The position numbers and the translations under genes were made by a program. This document shows positions 63,062-64,000 of a stretch of 64,000 nucleotides of DNA, one piece after another (position 1 is the first letter of the stretch; each line of letters opens with the position of its first letter). Under the pieces are notes generated by a model. It was given only the letters and a program-made list of their open reading frames with translations. It was not told where the DNA came from and did not search any database. Source of the DNA: Arthrobacter tumbae. GTDB lineage: Bacteria > Actinomycetota > Actinomycetes > Actinomycetales > Micrococcaceae. Location: positions 3,534,001 through 3,598,000 of the forward strand of contig NZ_JAFBCC010000001.1 in NCBI RefSeq assembly GCF_016907495.1, given 5' to 3'.

Positions 63062-63739
63062 GTGCAGGACAAACGTTCGGTGCTGGTCCCGCCCGAGCGG
63101 CTGGCCGGCTGGGTGGAGCGCTTCGGCGAGCGCAACGGTGCCTTCTCCACAGAACATGCCGCCGGCGTGTCCGGCGTTGTGACGCTGCGGGCCGCAAATG
63201 GCTGCACAGCCGAGATCGCCGCTCCCCTGGCCGTTCTCAGCAGGGATGAGGTCTTCAGCGAACCGGTGCCGTGTGAGCCGGAGCGTGCGGTTGAGACACT
63301 GATCCGGTATTCGTCCGTTCCAGTCACCGTGGGGTTGCTCCTGATACGGCGCGGCGGCTACGGCGTTGGACTTGCCAGGGAAGGAGCCCTTATCGCTTCG
63401 AAGAACGGTACACGCTATGTGCAGTCCCGAACCGCTGCGGGCGGCTGGTCCCAGCAGAGGTTCGCCCGGCGAAGGGCCAACCAGGCGGATGCTCTGGTCG
63501 AAACGGCAGCCGAACGGGCGGCTGCCCTGTTCGGTGTGGACAGACCGTCCTGCCTGCAGCCGGGCGGAGACGCCACACTCTTCTCGGAGTGCCTTGCACA
63601 CGAGAAGCTGGCCGCCTACCGTGCGCTCCCCCGCCTGCCGCTCCTGCCCGTTCCCGACCCGCGCCAGGACGTGCTCCGCCAGGCGGCCGCCAACACGCGG
63701 TCCTTGCGTATCAGCCTGACCGGCATACCCATGACCTGA
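63062..63739 (+). CDS. Vms1-like release factor, acVLRF1 family
   Basis: This family is the actinobacterial branch of the Vms1/ANKZF1 eRF1-like fold, thought to release nascent chains from tRNA. The 225-residue protein starts at GTG (MQDKRSVLVPPERLAGWVERF). A beta/alpha fold with LLLIRRGGYGVGLAREG and KNGTRYVQSRTAAGGWSQQRFARRR (127-138 for the GGW to RRR part) holds the Gln-rich loop taken as the catalytic motif. The assignment rests on pattern, and the gene is divergent from rarA. Confidence 0.78.
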   Translation: MQDKRSVLVPPERLAGWVERFGERNGAFSTEHAAGVSGVVTLRAANGCTAEIAAPLAVLSRDEVFSEPVPCEPERAVETLIRYSSVPVTVGLLLIRRGGYGVGLAREGALIASKNGTRYVQSRTAAGGWSQQRFARRRANQADALVETAAERAAALFGVDRPSCLQPGGDATLFSECLAHEKLAAYRALPRLPLLPVPDPRQDVLRQAAANTRSLRISLTGIPMT

Positions 63740-63763
63740 TTCTTGCCGCCTGCCGATTCTCGG

Positions 63764-64000
63764 TCAGGACGCTGCCCGGCGGAGCCCGGCGATGGCTTCT
63801 GCCGGATCGTCGGCACCATAAACCGAGGACCCGGCAACGAAAACCGTGGCGCCGGCCTCAGCCGCGCGGACGATGGTCTCCGCTGTGATACCTCCGTCGA
63901 CCTGGATGACGAGCGGCAGGTCTGCGCCGCGGATTGCCTCTGCCGCCCGCCTGATCTTGGGCAGCGTCACATCAAGGAAGGACTGTCCCCCGAAGCCGGG
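63764..64000 (-). CDS. rpe: Ribulose-phosphate 3-epimerase (partial, C-terminal part)
   Basis: Only the C-terminal 78 codons lie in the window, and the gene continues beyond its end. The visible frame begins [16 protein letters not shown], the epimerase signature near residue 140-155. The metal- and phosphate-binding QVDGGIT and the closing strand [19 protein letters not shown] follow. Rpe converts ribulose 5-phosphate to xylulose 5-phosphate. It is convergent with the acVLRF1 gene. Confidence 0.93.
   Translation of the reverse strand, partial: PGFGGQSFLDVTLPKIRRAAEAIRGADLPLVIQVDGGITAETIVRAAEAGATVFVAGSSVYGADDPAEAIAGLRRAAS

Overview
The window is a high-G+C actinobacterial chromosome segment, most like Arthrobacter and its relatives (Micrococcaceae). 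Lineage markers seen in the sequence are an mIHF-type nucleoid protein, a PriA without helicase motifs, the zinc-less form of ribosomal protein S4, a Vms1-like release factor (acVLRF1 family), DUF3097 and DUF4870 proteins, and a pyr operon that carries a small membrane protein. Almost everything is core genome. I see no rRNA, tRNA, CRISPR array, insertion sequence, prophage or integrated element.

Layout. 1-9.2 kb: minus-strand era, a CBS-domain membrane protein, ybeY and phoH; then a plus-strand GerMN lipoprotein facing rsmE-dnaJ-hrcA, with a CIRCE-type operator before hrcA and a DUF3097 gene divergent from it. 9.3-22.3 kb: hemW, lepA, an unpaired PemK/MazF-like gene, rpsT, holA, comEC, comEA, degV and leuS. 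The leuS leader encodes a tiny Leu-Leu-Leu peptide followed by a terminator. 22.5-31.4 kb: catabolism, with a fused PutA for proline and a glpD-glpF-glpK set controlled by a divergent SorC/DeoR-type regulator. 31.5-34.3 kb: an aldo/keto reductase, alpha/beta hydrolase and glycosyltransferase in one tight unit.

34.3-49.1 kb: two minus-strand clusters. The upstream one is pyrR-pyrB-pyrC-(membrane protein)-carA-carB-pyrF, with overlapping or nearly touching genes and a PyrR-binding-like hairpin over the pyrR ribosome binding site. It runs on to mihF-gmk-rpoZ-coaBC-metK-priA. 49.2-64 kb: prsW on the plus strand, then nusB, efp, aroB-aroK-aroC-aroE, mltG, ruvX, alaS, two small membrane proteins, rpsD and rarA on the minus strand. 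The window ends with a plus-strand acVLRF1 gene and the 3' end of rpe.

Functionally the window covers UMP synthesis, the shikimate pathway to chorismate, SAM and CoA synthesis, translation (two tRNA synthetases, EF-P, LepA, S4, S20), chaperone control, DNA uptake, and glycerol and proline use. The most interesting parts are RNA-level and operator structures: the leuS leader, the pyrR leader hairpin, paired palindromes before glpF and an inverted repeat between glpD and its regulator. Some proteins also depart from family norms (GlpF pore motifs, MltG active site, PriA). No clearly new multi-gene system was found.
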